Shown here: positions 33,951-47,450 of the stretch, piece by piece
Layout: every line of letters begins with the position of its first letter
How positions within the stretch are numbered: position 1 is the first letter of the stretch
Origin: Lateolabrax maculatus
Taxonomy: Eukaryota; Chordata; Actinopteri; Acropomatiformes; Lateolabracidae
NCBI GenBank assembly: GCA_031216445.1
Contig: CM062206.1
Location: 4,782,001 to 4,846,000, forward strand
Direction of reading: 5' to 3'
Length of the DNA: 64,000 bases
Notes under the pieces: generated by a model
What the model was told of the DNA's origin: nothing
Database searches by the model: none
Seen by the model: only the letters and a program-made list of their open reading frames with translations
Made by a program: the position numbers and the translations under genes

Positions 33951-36900
33951 AAGACCGATATTCACATACATCAGCAAATATTTTTTCTGTCCTCATTTGG
34001 GAATTGGCAGCCCAAAAAATAGCATTGGGTGGTTGCACATTTTTCTCTGTCAGTTTAACACCAAAACCAAATCCTCAACACTGACTGATGTGACATCAAA
34101 GTGGCTTATTGCCTTTCTCAGTTATACTGAAAGCTGAATATTTTTGCATTCTGTCACTCTAATGGAAATGTCCAGCTATGTCAGTTTTCATTAGATTTAT
34201 CTTTGCATTTGGAATTGATTTGAGGAAGTTAGATTTTTCATAGAGTACAAATAAAGTGGAGGCTGGCTGGCATGATTTTTAACTTTTGTTTTTATTTATG
34301 CCTCCGCACACTATTTTCTTTTGACCACTAAACATGTTTTTCTGTGTCTGAATGCCTATTTTGTTCACTAACATTCAGCCTCTATTTGACAGAGTGTACA
34401 TTAGCCTCAGTGAAAAGCCTTCCAACTGTACTTTGTAGATTCTTGACATTTGTTTGGCAGCTATATACTGCTTCTGTCCATCAGTACACCACTGCAATGC
34501 TAGCGGCTCTTCATTTTGACACAAGGCAAACAACTACCTGACACATGATTCATTTCTATAGCCAGTTAAAGGCAATTTTCTCCTCAATGTTAGAGACAGA
34601 AAACATTTAATTAAGTTCTGACATTGTGGGTTAGGGTATATGGAGGTATAAAGGGTCTATAATGCATTTCTTTTTTCACCTCTGGTGAAGGACACGACTT
34701 ATGAATTTTATTCAACATGTAGAGTAACAAAGCACTGTAATACAGTATAGCATAAAGGAAACAAAAATATCACAAACACTGTTGAGAATAAAAATGACAT
34801 CGTTACATAATCAGATGCAATTCATAATTCTAGAAAACTGTTGCCACTTCATCATTTATGTATTCACATAGTTTACAGTGTCTGCAGTCTTATAAATTAT
34901 TTGTTGTTCATCATAGATCGATAGTTTAAATGCCTCCTTATACTGCAGTTGCCCCGAGCTGTACTCGTAGTTAAACATCTGTTCAGTAGTTTTTCACTGT
35001 AGCCTCTCAGTCATCCTTTAAGGAAGCTGCTGGAAATATATTCCAAATTTTTATCTCAGTAAGACAGTGAAGTAGATGTTAACAGAAGAAAGCTCAACTG
35101 GACTTGGCAAATAATGTCAAATATACATCAAATATCTCCATCTGAGTCCTCCAGAGAAGGTCCATCAAAGGCTACACAACCAGATTTAAAGGAATATCCA
35201 TGATGTTGATGTTTATTATCAGCACATGTTTGCAGTCAGTCACTGCATGCAATTTACATCATATAGTCGTCATATAAATCACATATCTCCAATATTATCA
35301 GTTGTGAATGACAGCAGCATAACATTTTCAATAAATAATTCCTTGTTGGTTAATTTAACAAGTTTTACACAAGACAGCAAGTTGACTTTAGTCTAAAATA
35401 TGTAAAATATCGTCTTAATTTGTTCTCAGAAATTGTGCTCTGAAATAAGTACTAAAACACTAAACTGAGAAAATGCTTATCTACTTTTTCAAATTAACAT
35501 TTACTGTATGTAAATTAGAATTAACTGTTTTATATTAATGTATTTTAATATCAAATTTGCCTCATTTCTTTTTCCTGGTGGCTCATCTCGCTACAAGTAA
35601 ACACACTACAATTCCACCCAGTAATACCATCACAGCTGATTTCTGAACAACTGCAAACAAGCAGGCAAACTTTATTTACTATACATCTCTTTTCAATACA
35701 GATTCACAAGGTGCTTTACAGAAAGAAGAGAGAGTGAGATAAAAATAAGACACAGAACAGAGTAGACCTTATTTTGAATAATTAACTGTACAATCCACGA
35801 AAAGTTTTTAAATCAAGAGAGGGCACACATGCACAAATGCATTGTATGATGCATGGGCAAACTTGAGCCACTGAGCGAACTCTGCCCTGAAAAAAGATAG
35901 TTAGTGGACCTTGAGTTAAGATTATTTTGTCAATATATGTTTTACACCGTGAGCCAAGATGAATAATCTTCTTCTTCTGTTAATTGATATGTAAAAAGTG
36001 AGGTTAAAGAATATAACATATTTTAACAGCACATGGAGGGTTCTACAGTATCCTTTTTTTTAAGTCAAGTTTTATTAAAATAGGTTTAAAAAACAATCAG
36101 AATGGCATTTTTATTTATCATAATTATTGTTGATATCTACTGATGATGATGATACTTTTACTATAATGCCAGCCACCCACTCTCCATTCCACCATCACAC
36201 CTTTTCTATCGCTTATTGTCCCATAACATCAACGTCCTCAGCCGATTGACGAGACTGCTTATTTTACACATTCGTCACCACTACTTAGTCCTTTAACCTG
36301 ATACCCAGCAAGTTCAGCTTTAGTCCAAGGTCAGCTCGGCTCCCAGAGAGAAAACACTAAGGTTTCTTCATCTGGAGTGAGCATAGGCGGAGAGGGAGAT
36401 AACGAGAGAGAGATGGATGGCCTGTCCAATATAACTAATCACAGAGACGGTTGGAAAATCTTGAAAGGGTGGGCTCTGGTTCAAGCTGGAGGGAGATCTG
36501 TCCCCTTCAGTTTTCATAAATTTAACCCTCTGTGAATATAAAATAATCACCAACGTCTGTCAGCCCTTTGAAGGCTCAAAGGAGTTAGATTTGCATATTT
36601 AGTTCCAGAAGATCCTCCTCTATACAAAAACATATAATCAATCAGAGTGGGAGGCAAAATATCCAGTAGATGGCTGATCAGCTATTAATGCACCTCGCAT
36701 ATGTGTGATGTATCTTGTTTCTAAACGTGCTAATTAAAATGTTTTTCTGTGTCTAAGAACTGTGAGTTCAGAGGCATCATGTATTATGGAACAATGTTTA
36801 GCTTAGACCAGTAAGAGGAGTTATCTGTTACTGCATATTACTCAACAGCATTTTAGTTTCCAAATAAAATTACCACTTATTTGCCTTCCAGACATCGTCA

Positions 36901-38939
36901 CTGGGCAGATTCAGTCAGTCAGAATACATTTTTTGTCACTAATAAAAATATCTTTTTTAGATTTTTGCAGCCACATGACTTTATTTTACAACTTGCTAGA
37001 TACTGGTTTTAAGCACCTTGTAAAGTAAGGACCTTTTCACGCTTTTTTGTTTTACTTCCTCTTGGGGGAATAGTTTTTACAGACAATGTGCTTGCACAAT
37101 ATGAAACCTTGATGATTTTATCTAAGAAAACCCCAGAACCTGAACAATATGACAAGGCAGCAAACTGCCATTTCAAACTGAAATCTACTCAAGACATTTA
37201 GGACTTCACCACTTGTCTCATCTGTCTTGTGGGAAATGTCTATAAAACTGGTGTGGTGAAAAAGCAAATTGCTGGGGACTTTGAGTAGAGCCCAACTGGC
37301 GTAAATGTCAGACGATAAATGACAAGAAATTGAAGTACAGAAATGCCAAGTGTGTGTATGTTTTGAGACTGTGTCACTATTGTATACTTTGTCCACCATG
37401 GAGTTGTTTTTCAGCTGTGGAATCTCCTGCCCACGACTTTTCTTGGTCGCAATTGTTAAAAATAAAAACAACCTTAAAGGAACCTTGTCAAAAATGTTTA
37501 TTTATGTTATGAATAGTGTACAGAAAAGTGGTATCAGCATATATGTCTTCATCAGATGTTTTTTAAACGCTCAAATATCCCTTTATCAGTCATGGCTATA
37601 ATTCTGAGATCCTAAGAAAAACCGTACAGGGTTTTTCTGCAGTGTTTTATATCGGGACTGAGCCACGTTGCTTCACCTTTGCCGACATCATGAAAAGGTA
37701 ATTCACTTTTATGAAATAAAAACTTAATTCTTAGGAGGCAAGAATATGATTACTGCCTGGGGTAAACACTTCCCTGGTTGAAACCCTTCTGTAGCAATGA
37801 TGACAACAACAAAGCTCCTAATTTGCAAAGAGAGAGAAAAAGTTATCAGTAATATTATTATATTATTAAGTTCAAGCAACTTCAGAATATGTGGACTCTG
37901 GATTCGTTTGTACAAGGGTGTTCTCCAAGGTGTGAATGGTTCATTTATTTATGTGAAAATGTGCAGTATCAAATTCAGGAATAATTTATCTGTCAGGGGT
38001 GAAATATTCATTCACTGTGCCTCTCACTCTACTGCCATCTACTGCGTCTGCGCATGAAAATTTCACCCCACCATCGCAATTCCTGATGTCCTCCTCTTTT
38101 ACTCATTTGCAACAACAAGCATTTTCATAAATTGGATGGTTAAAATCAGTGAGTAAAACTTCTCTTTGACATATAATTTCCCATGAGCTTTAGTTGTGAT
38201 GTAATGAAAAATTGGCCACAATTCCCCATAGACATTAAGTGGATACACGTTGCTCCACTTTGCCTTGATCTCAGAATCAAACGTAATGCCATAGCCCCAC
38301 TGAGGCCCAATTTGGCAAACTGCTATGTGAGAAGATTTTTTCCTCCAGGCGGTGAAAAGAAATGTGCACATTTAAATATAAGAATTAGCATTTTCTGGTT
38401 TGGTAAAGTTGAAAAGAGGGGGTCATTTAAATAATGTAATTATAATGAAGTCCTTCTCCATTGTGGTAAATCAATTTGACATGTAAAAGAAAGTTTGTAG
38501 ACCAAATTATTCTGTAGTTTCAAAATGTTGCCTAAATCTGAGCCTATTTTGCAAAACAAAGTATTTTTTTATGAATCTGACTGCATTTGCAGCAATGCAT
38601 TTCTGTTAAATCTAGGCCCATGTCTGCATACAGCATGAAATAGCACAAACTGGGCAAGTTTAAAATACAACCAGCCTATAGTTCGCACACATAGCAATGC
38701 ATGAAAAACAATAAAGCACTTAAACATGAGAGCAGTAACAAAATTAAATGAATATATAATTACATCATTGTCAGCTTTTCCTCCAATGTCAAACATCCTC
38801 CGGCACAACATGGCCAGCGTAAGGAGAAATATGTAATTTGTTAATAATGCATGCACAAACAGTATGTGTAAATGCTCTTGACACCCTTGCAAGATAAATG
38901 TGTTAGTGTCTTGTTTTCAACCATGAAGTCATCTCATTG
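33951..38939. other. Intergenic, no gene seen
   Basis: No coding exon, RNA gene or clear mobile element was recognised in this AT-rich stretch. Confidence 0.5.
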
Positions 38940-39066
38940 GTATGGAAGCCCATTTGCGCCACTGTGAATCAAAAAATAACGATCATGTTATGAGATAGTG
39001 TCTCATAATTATGACTTATAGGATCGTTATTTGTTTCTTCACAGTGGCGCAAATAGGCTTCCATAC
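38940..39066. mobile_element. 127-bp hairpin miniature transposon
   Basis: The first 44 bases (starting GTATGGAAGCCCATTTGCGC) and the reverse complement of the last 44 (GTATGGAAGCCTATTTGCGC) agree except for a few positions, through CACTGTGAA to AATAACGAT. The central 40 bases contain a smaller palindrome, TGAGATAGTGTCTCA. The whole unit can fold into one long hairpin, as expected for a foldback or miniature inverted-repeat element. A TA flank, as used by Tc1/mariner, is possible but not clear. Confidence 0.8.
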
Positions 39067-40764
39067 TTGGCAATTTCAGCAATCAAGATTTCACAATGTT
39101 GCTCATTAGTTTAAAAGCCCTGGGTACACATTTTGAAGGGACATTTGTGGGTTTTTTTCTAGATTTCTTTATCTTTTTTAATTTTTTTTTCTCTTTACTT
39201 TGCCTTTGCTGTGACTGTCATTGATCTTATACTATCCACATATATCTCTGGATAGTGGATTGTGCTTGATATGCTTTTACTTTGTGGAGATAATTTACCG
39301 ACTACACAACTGCTTTAACTACATAACTTTTACCTCAGTTCATAACATTTCAAATGGGGTGGAATAAAGCAATGACAAACTTCTCAAGGCATTTTGAATT
39401 TTTGGCATCTCTCGGTGCCTTTCAAAGCCAGTACACAGTATTTTACATAATACCGAAAAATAATTTCAACAAATAATGTCATCAGCAGTCCCTCTCCCCT
39501 TGATATCTGTACTGGCTGTTCTGACCACAGCAGCTTTATTTAAGCATCACATTAAAGTCTCCACACTAACACTGTTTTCACTCATGCTGGCTCGTATTGT
39601 CAGCTATCTTTTAGGACATCTTTTATCATTTCACAACAGAATCTTATGTAAGCAGTTGAGGTGCATTTTGAGATTTGTTGGGTTTTCCCTTCCCGTTGAA
39701 GTCTGCTGCCAGATGGGAGTAAGCACATTTTATTGTACTGTTTGTAATCAAAATAATCCCACACAGTGCTGTCTCATTTGCCACAACTAATTCAATGTCT
39801 CAGGTTCTTGATTCAAAACGAGAGCTCCATTTGTGAGTATCAATGGCTCCAGCACACTGCTGCTGCCGACTGTGTTCATTGATTATCACCGCAACCCACG
39901 CTGAAAACAAAGTGCCTTGCTGGAGGAGCAGCACTTCAAAAGGACTGAGTGGCTTTTGATGGATGTACATTAGTGACTTGGCTGATCCCTCTAGACACTG
40001 TACCCATATCAGTTCATATATGTTTCCAATAATGGTTTTATTTATTTTTTTCAGAGAAAGAATATGGACACTGAATCAGATACTTAATAATATATGTTCT
40101 TATAGCCAGACTGCAGAAACAGATCACACTTAAGATAGAAAATTAGTTTTTTTTGTTGGAAGTTACGCTCTATAATATAAAGGCAAAAGGAAAATAGCAT
40201 AAAGACAAACTGTTAGCTGATTGCATATCTAAACATTTAACTTTTGCCCTTTCTAAATTATTCCTGTAAAGTGTTCGTTTTTTGCATTTTTACATCTCTT
40301 AACAAGGTGCACAGAGCATGTCCTTAGATGAAAGTGTGCTACATGGCAAAGTCAGACAAGCACTACAATTTGCATTTAAACCAACAAGACAAATATAGTG
40401 TATTTCAGTTTGATTAATTGAACCATCCACCTACACACACTTTTCCCATTTCAGTTTGAGCCAGACATGGGTTCAAAGTCAAAAAAGAGAGAGGTCACTG
40501 AGTGTGAACCCGAGGTCATTTTTCTTGTGAGGTTGAGGCCAAAGAGGTTACATCAATGGAAATTCATTGCACGCAGTGTCTCACCTCCAGCACAATGGAC
40601 TGAATATGACTTCCAGCTTTATAAGGTTGATATCTATTCCGGGTGAAAGGGACTTGTAGCCCCTATTACCACTGTGTGTATGAAATTTCTGCACGTGTGG
40701 ATGTGCTGTAGACGTCATCAAATTAAAGCTGAAAGTCAGCACCTTATCCTCATAGTCACTTGCT
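39067..40764. other. Intergenic, no gene seen
   Basis: No supported feature; the open frame at 39476-39790 has no recognisable domain and no matching splice context. Confidence 0.5.
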
Positions 40765-41200
40765 GTGTCCCAAATCCATATTACATACTAATTCAATACA
40801 ATATATACTACATACTAATTGTCATAGTGTATTGCTTTATTACTTAGTATACAAAAAAATCTACTTGATTTATACTACTTTTACTATAATACTGTGACTT
40901 TGGAAAGCTCCTGCCAGTTTAAACAGAAAGCAAAATCTCCGTCTTGAGATTTATTGCTTTTTTTGTTTTCCATGATATTTCTGGAGCTGTTTCACCAACA
41001 GTCACAATTTATTTAAGCTGTGATCAGCTCCTCCATTGCTTTTGTGCATTGCATTGTGGGAAAATATCCATCAACAGCACATTAATTCAAATTTACCCAA
41101 ATTTGTGTACATTATGTCTGGTTTAAGTACTTTTCCAGTGTGAACACATTATGTACTAAAAATCTGCTTAAAGTTAGTATGTAGTATGGATTTGAGACAC
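40765..41200. mobile_element. Miniature inverted-repeat element, GTGTCYCAAATCCATA termini
   Basis: The left end reads GTGTCCCAAATCCATATTAC and the right end read backwards gives GTGTCTCAAATCCATACTAC, each followed by ATACTAA. The ends are 436 bp apart. The interior contains GCATTGCATTGTGGGAAAAT, a motif common inside such fish elements. No coding capacity is seen. Confidence 0.72.
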
Positions 41201-44200
41201 GCCAATAGTTTCATCTCAGATTTAATGCAGTGGAGAGTGTTGAGCGACAGCGAGTCCCCCAGTTCTGAGGGCCATACCGTTTAAGAACATGAAGAAGAGA
41301 TAGTTGGACATAGAAGAAAGCTTTGTGAAACGTGTTACTGTGCACCATCAAAGCAAAGCATTACTGTACCTGCCACCAGCGTGGGCCCTCCCTGTGGCGA
41401 TTGTCTTGGCACTACCTCATAACAAAGTAAAGCAGAACCACTGCCAGAGAACCAGATACACACAAACAGTACATTACACTGAAATACTGTATATTTGATT
41501 TCTTTGAAAAAACACTAAATAGGCCTGGATGTTGCTCATGACATCAATTTGATACAGTGTGAAATGAACCGTTCGAGAAGGTTGAATGTTGGGCTTTATT
41601 TATTTATCCTTTGCCATTAACATTGATTAGTCCTGCTGTTCTCTAAATGTTTGTATGCATGGGTCAGAAACTGCAGGAACCTCTCCACAGACAATAAAAA
41701 CAGAAAATAGGTTTTACAGTAGGGCTATCAGACAGTGTTTTGTCAGGAGACCTGCGATATTTACCAACGATTTCTGTATTCATGTTGGAAAATTGAACAA
41801 ACTCAGAGGAGTCATCTGGGACTGGCCCCTTGGCCATATGTGCAGTGGAACTTAGCATTTCATCAATTTCTTATAATATTGATTTTTTTTTTTTTCTAGG
41901 TAAAAACCAAAATCAACATGTTGTTCAGGTATACTGAGAGTATAGACTTATAACAGTAGCTTTACTTGAAAACATCAGACTATTTGTTTTTATCGGTAAT
42001 AAATCAGCCGAAACACACCATCATCTTCGTTTTTTCTGTATCCTGCTTGTCGTATAATTAATCATTATTGAAGAGCTAGTTCTACATGTAAACAATTATC
42101 TAAACATAGAATAACACCACCAAGTACAGGGCTTCTTTCCCCTGTGTAGTTAAAAGGATGTCGCACAGAAAACAGCTTTTATACAGCCATAACTTGTGAA
42201 GCACCAACAGCATGATTGTACATGAAATCCCATTTCATGTCAGACCTTAAACCAGAGCACTTTGGTTCACACCTTGATGCTGATTGTTGACAAGCATTGG
42301 TCTTGCAGGAGCATTTGGAAGCTTGGAAGACAAAAAGAGTCGCTGCTACAGTCTATTTTTAAAAAACGTCAGACCTTTTCCGCTGTACATATTTAAGCCT
42401 TTTAATTGTGATAAATTTTAAATTCCATCAGATTTCTTCAAGCTGGTTTGGAACATGATTCAAACAGCAAATGAAAAGAAACGTCTCCACAATTCATCAT
42501 CGCTAACTGCCTTTTTGCACCTGTGAATGTGAAGATGCATTGCATAGTTGGGACTTTTTTGTCTCTTTATTCTTCTCTTTGCATAAATCACATTGTGACA
42601 TTTATATAACTGTGCTACTTGGATGTGAAATTAATGTGATTTGATGTTTTTCTTTGAAAACTTCCATTTAAAAAATGTCATGTGCCATAATGAATTGGTT
42701 GATATTAGCAGACAAAAGAATTACACTGCATCTTCGGAGACTTATTGGTAAATTTAGGCAAACATTGTCTCTGGTTTTAATATATTTTTTTCAGTATTTG
42801 TTCCATGACAGCAGTTTTCCAATAGTGGATGTCTCATTTTTGATTAAAACCCATGATCTATTTTATCCTGTCATGCTGACACATTTTGTCTGAAATAGCC
42901 AAAATCATATCCCAGCATTCCTGGGGTTTATTCTGAGATTCACTAAATAATAACCAAAAACTCTGGCAGTCCTGATTATGGAGTACATTCTGGCTCAACC
43001 TTTATGAACTTTCATAATCAGAGAGCTTCATTATGTTGATGTAACCTGTCAGTCAGCCCTGCTGTAATGCTACAGATCACTGCATAAAGATAACTGTACA
43101 ACTAAAAAGGTTTAGGTTGTTTCATTGATCACGGCCCCGGTGCCTGGCTGCAATCTCCCGAGTTCAATGTGAAAATTTCCCTGCAGCATTTGGAGAGATA
43201 CTGTTCAAACATTCATCTTGTACTTAATGCTCCAGTGTAAGAACTGGATATAGTCATATATTTATGTGAGCATATAAATGGTTCGTGCACAAGAACAGAC
43301 CATAGATAAAACATGTAGGTCGGCTAGTTATGCTTGTTCCTTCAGGCAAATCATCATTATTTAATTGGCCAGCACATGCCTACAATTTTCATTTAGCATA
43401 ACACACACTGAGGACCTGCTTTCATGGAGCTATTTTAAAGGGTTAAGGAACGTGTGGCCAACAACTCATAATTCTTACTGTAAACGTGAAAGAGAGAATG
43501 AGAGAAGTGCAAAACAAGACAGTGGCAAAGCCAAAATTAATCGATTAATTCACAAATCTGATCCAAGGAATAAACTTTGATAGGTGTGGGAACAAGATTA
43601 CTTTGAAGGAATGATATTAGAACAGAATTCATATGTTTCTGCCCATTAGAAATGTTCAGTGTTACAGCTCATGTGGGTGAATTTATCATTTTGTCAGACT
43701 CTGGGGCCTTTATGATCTTTGCGTGAGTTGATTCGATCAGTTCTACAGGTCTTGGTCCTTGTTTAGAGAAAAAAATGTATTTTTGTGAAAACATTTCAGT
43801 GAATTGTGTGGGCACAAATTGTGTGTATGCACTGTTATTCAAGGTGAGCCATTATTTCCTAACCCTGGATATACTGTACTTTCAAATACTGAGGTAAGCC
43901 CTCTGACTGCTTTGTCAGGAAGAACCTTGAGTCATCCGGTTCAGATCTGCAAAATTGGTAGTAGCGCCGATATGGACCTCTGATCCAGGCTGATCGGGTA
44001 TCAGCCACTACATGACTGATCCACAGTAAATACACTTCAATAAAAAAAGGTTCCATTATTAGTTGCATTCAAATCTGTTACAAGTCAATGTTGCAAAAAG
44101 AAAGAAGTTTTCTGATATGACACCACTATGGTTAAGGAATGGTTAGGTTAAGTCACAAAAACACCTCGGTTACAGGGTTAGTACTTGGTTAAGGTTGTGG

Positions 44201-46282
44201 AACGGACAAGACTCATATGCATACATTGTTTTTAGGCATTTGCCTAAATAACTGCTGCAGAGACATCTACTGCTGTTGCTTTTCTTTGGAGGACAGTCTT
44301 AAAAGAAACCCTTGGACAATCCAATACAACAATCCTACAATAAACAACCTTTATGAATAATAATGTACTTGACACTCTGTCAGGGATGTCATTGTTCTGG
44401 AGAACTGGCAGCAGGCATGGCTTCAAGGTTGCTGCGGGATCGTGGCAACATAGACAATGTGGTAAACAATCTATTTTTAGAAATGCGATGACATCACATT
44501 TTCTTGGATACCACCCCTCTATCCACCGCTGAACGACAAAACGCACTCACTGTGGCTGGTTTAATGAAGATTGCTGTGTGACAGGAACAATGAACATCTT
44601 GAGAAATCAGAAATGGCAAAGGTGTGTGGATGCTGAAATGTGGCAAGAAACCTCCTGGCTCCTGACACATTTACATACAGTACAGAAAGCACCTTGACTC
44701 AGAGGAAGAGACATCCCACTGAATGCAAACCTGGTCCTGTTTCATTTGTCAGCCTGATAAAAATCACGATGATCAATCAAATTTTTTTCTGGTTGATTTT
44801 CGGGACAGAGCTTTTCTGAAAAATAGATTTTTATTACACTTTTCAGACATAAAACCATGTGCTTGGTTAGTTAATGTCGCAAAGCCCCTTAAAAAGTAGT
44901 ACTTGAGGTTGCTTTTTCTTGTTTTTAGCCTTCAGCAGTGTGTAAAAGCTTCTACCTGAATTCTTACTTAATTTGTTGTTCAGTCAATTGCAAAAGAGCA
45001 AAAAAGAGCAAAAAAGAGCAAGAAAGAGCAAGATGTGCAACACAGAACTGGGAACATCAAATCATGAATTATTTAACAGTTTAGCAGATAAAACACCCGT
45101 TGAATAGAGAAATGCTGTATGTCACAGTTAAGCCTTTCTGCCTGACACACACTGACCTATTGTGTCTACTGTTGCGGTACAATTACAGACTTATCACTGG
45201 CACTGTAGATTGTGACTGAATGGAGATGATACAGAGACGATAAAAATAATTGTATCACTGAAACAACAAAATGAGGCTGTAATTAAAACAGCTATAATTG
45301 TGCTAAATAAAGTGTATGAAAGGCTACAGGTAAATTAAATCTGTCCTTTTCAACTGTATTAATTATAGCTGCGACATTGCAAGTAAGGAGTAAAATGTCA
45401 GTCCACTCCAAGACGAACTTGGGAAGAAGAATGAGAGAAGAAGGATAAAAGGAAAGTAACATTAAGCCTTTATGAAAAGATAGTAGTCAAAGTATTTGAT
45501 GACTTTTTATTGACTTTATAACAGAACAGAAATAATGTTACAGTTTTTGTTGGTGGTGTTATTAGTTTCCCAGAAATGTTTTTCCCAATGTACAGTATTG
45601 CAGTGATGATAAAATGATCAATACTGCAGTAATGTTTACAGCAGCCTGATCCTGAACAGTCCCAATCAGTGCACAGATTCCCATTGAAGGGGTATTGATT
45701 TTTGTTAAAAGACGCATTTGAATCGCCTGTGTTTTCTCGCTCAAGGCCTGATATCTTTTCTTTCCTGACTCCTCTGAAATGCATTTAAAGGATTGGAACT
45801 TCCTTGGACTGTGATTGATTTATGGGTAACTGGCTAGAGGGCAAAGAACCAAGGATGGGAGGAAGCATAATGAGCTGAATGGAAGGCACCAATACAGACT
45901 AAAGTAGGACACAGAATCTAAGAACATGGACAAAAGGCTGTACAACCAAAAGATCGGTCACATTACGACATTATTCATAGTCACATGTCTGATTAAAGGT
46001 GCGAGCATCTGAAACAGGGAAAAGGAGGTGAAAACAATGGTATGTATCTATATTGAATTTTTTTCTGGACAATCAATAAACTCTATGGGTGCTGGGTTCT
46101 GATTATGACCCTGTCCTCTCGGCACTGTTGGAGAGAGAGCCTGATAATTAACAAGACAGTAAAGTTGTGGGCTATAAAACCTATAAAACCTATAAAAAAA
46201 AAAAGTTGGGACATAGCAAAGTGGGTTTCTCACTATGAGTGACACCTTTCACAGTACACACAGTCATTTGATCCATATTTAA
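41201..46282. other. Intergenic, no gene seen
   Basis: No supported coding exon. It contains a short decamer array at 44992-45032. Confidence 0.5.
44992..45032. repeat. Decamer tandem repeat, AAAAAGAGCA
   Basis: Four successive copies of an AAAAAGAGCA unit with small changes. Confidence 0.85.
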
Positions 46283-46307
46283 TATAAAAATATTGATTAT
46301 AGCAGCT
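46283..46307. mobile_element. Single terminal repeat of a TTAA-type miniature element
   Basis: The sequence AATATTGATTATAGCAGCT followed by TTAA (46308-46311) matches the right end of the element at 56089-56547 (AATATTGATTGCTGCAGCT then TTAA). I could not find its partner end, so this is probably a truncated copy. Confidence 0.5.
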
Positions 46308-46496
46308 TTAAAAAAAGTGTTGATGGTTCCAGCGTCAGAATTGCAGCTGAGTTGACGCCATGAGTGCGACTGGAACTGCAGGTCTAAAACTCAAGGTCGG
46401 CAACCACTGGTACTGCCTTTAACCAACCTTAAAGATAAGACAAGTCAGAGATACTATTTTAGAAAAGATTGTATTTTATTACTAATTATACTTATA

Positions 46497-46540
46497 TTAC
46501 TACTACTACTACTACTACTATTACTGCTGCTGCTGCTGCT
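46497..46540. repeat. Trinucleotide repeat, (ACT)n then (GCT)n
   Basis: About eight ACT/TAC units run into five GCT/TGC units. Confidence 0.9.
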
Positions 46541-46849
46541 ATTTCTGTGACCTCAAAGTAATTATTTGACCTAGAAAAGCAAAGACATACAGGCCAGGGC
46601 GAGACTGCTGTACAATACGCCCTTCTTTTCTTTCTTTCTTTAATTTGCAAAATGCTACTGTGCTGTAGACACAATGCAGCTTTCAAAGATAAAGAAAATG
46701 TCTATTTTAAATAAAGGAAGGCAAAAGCATTGATTACTTTTGTATTCCCTGCAGTCTCACAAAAGGTGACCGCAAGACATTAATTGGCTGTACACGTGGA
46801 CAATTTAAAGCATTCATTCGTCCACTGATTTGCCTCTTTCTTTCTCCGT

Positions 46850-47450
46850 TTTATTATTTAAGTTTTTATTGAGTTTTTAAGGAACATTAAGTACAAAAGA
46901 CAAAAAAAAAAAAAAAAAAAACAGCACCAGCAATAACAATGGCAATAGACAGACTAAACAAAAGCACAGCATCATCTCTGCAGTGTTCATAACATTAATG
47001 ATTCAGAAGTCCGTCAGCACTTCCCCAGTCCTTGAAGGAGTCATCAACCCATTCGACAGATCAAACCTGGAAACAAAAAGAAATATTCATAATATCAATC
47101 AAAAACATCAAAAAGGTTCATACATTCCTCAAAAGTATAGTGTCTGGCCCCTATGACATGTTTGCTCCTTTTATAAAAGACAAAAACTGATTCCAGACAA
47201 GCAAATATGATTCTTTACGGTTATGCAGGTTGGCTATCATTAAATTAAATGATGCGTTTTCTGTCATAAGCTTAACCCACTCTCTATATTCAGGCCTACC
47301 TTGGCTTTCCAGTTACAGAGGTTAACCCAAGCAGCTGAAGTAAAGCCTGTTCCCAGAGCAAATGCTGGTTTAGAAACCTCGGCTAAGCACAACCTGTCTG
47401 ATTTGAGTTTCTCTGTTATTTAAATGACTTTTCACTTTCCCTGCAGTGTG
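46850..47450 (-). mobile_element. 3' end of an L1/Tx1-type LINE
   Basis: On the minus strand a frame from about 47330 reads LESQGRPEYREWVKLMTENA, SFNLMIANLHNRKESYLLVW, NQFLSFIKGANMS and a TAG near 47154. This is the usual C-terminus of ORF2 in fish L1/Tx1 LINEs. Downstream come a T-rich 3' UTR (the A run at 46900-46920 on the plus strand) and AACTCAATAAAAACTTAA, whose AATAAA is at 46870-46865. Upstream of 47330 the frame is broken by stops. The open frame at 47455-47730 may be more of the same element, but I cannot confirm it. Confidence 0.72.

Noticed and set aside
44992..45032. CRISPR-like short repeat array
   Set aside because: The units are adjacent decamers without spacers, in eukaryotic DNA. 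It is a simple tandem repeat.
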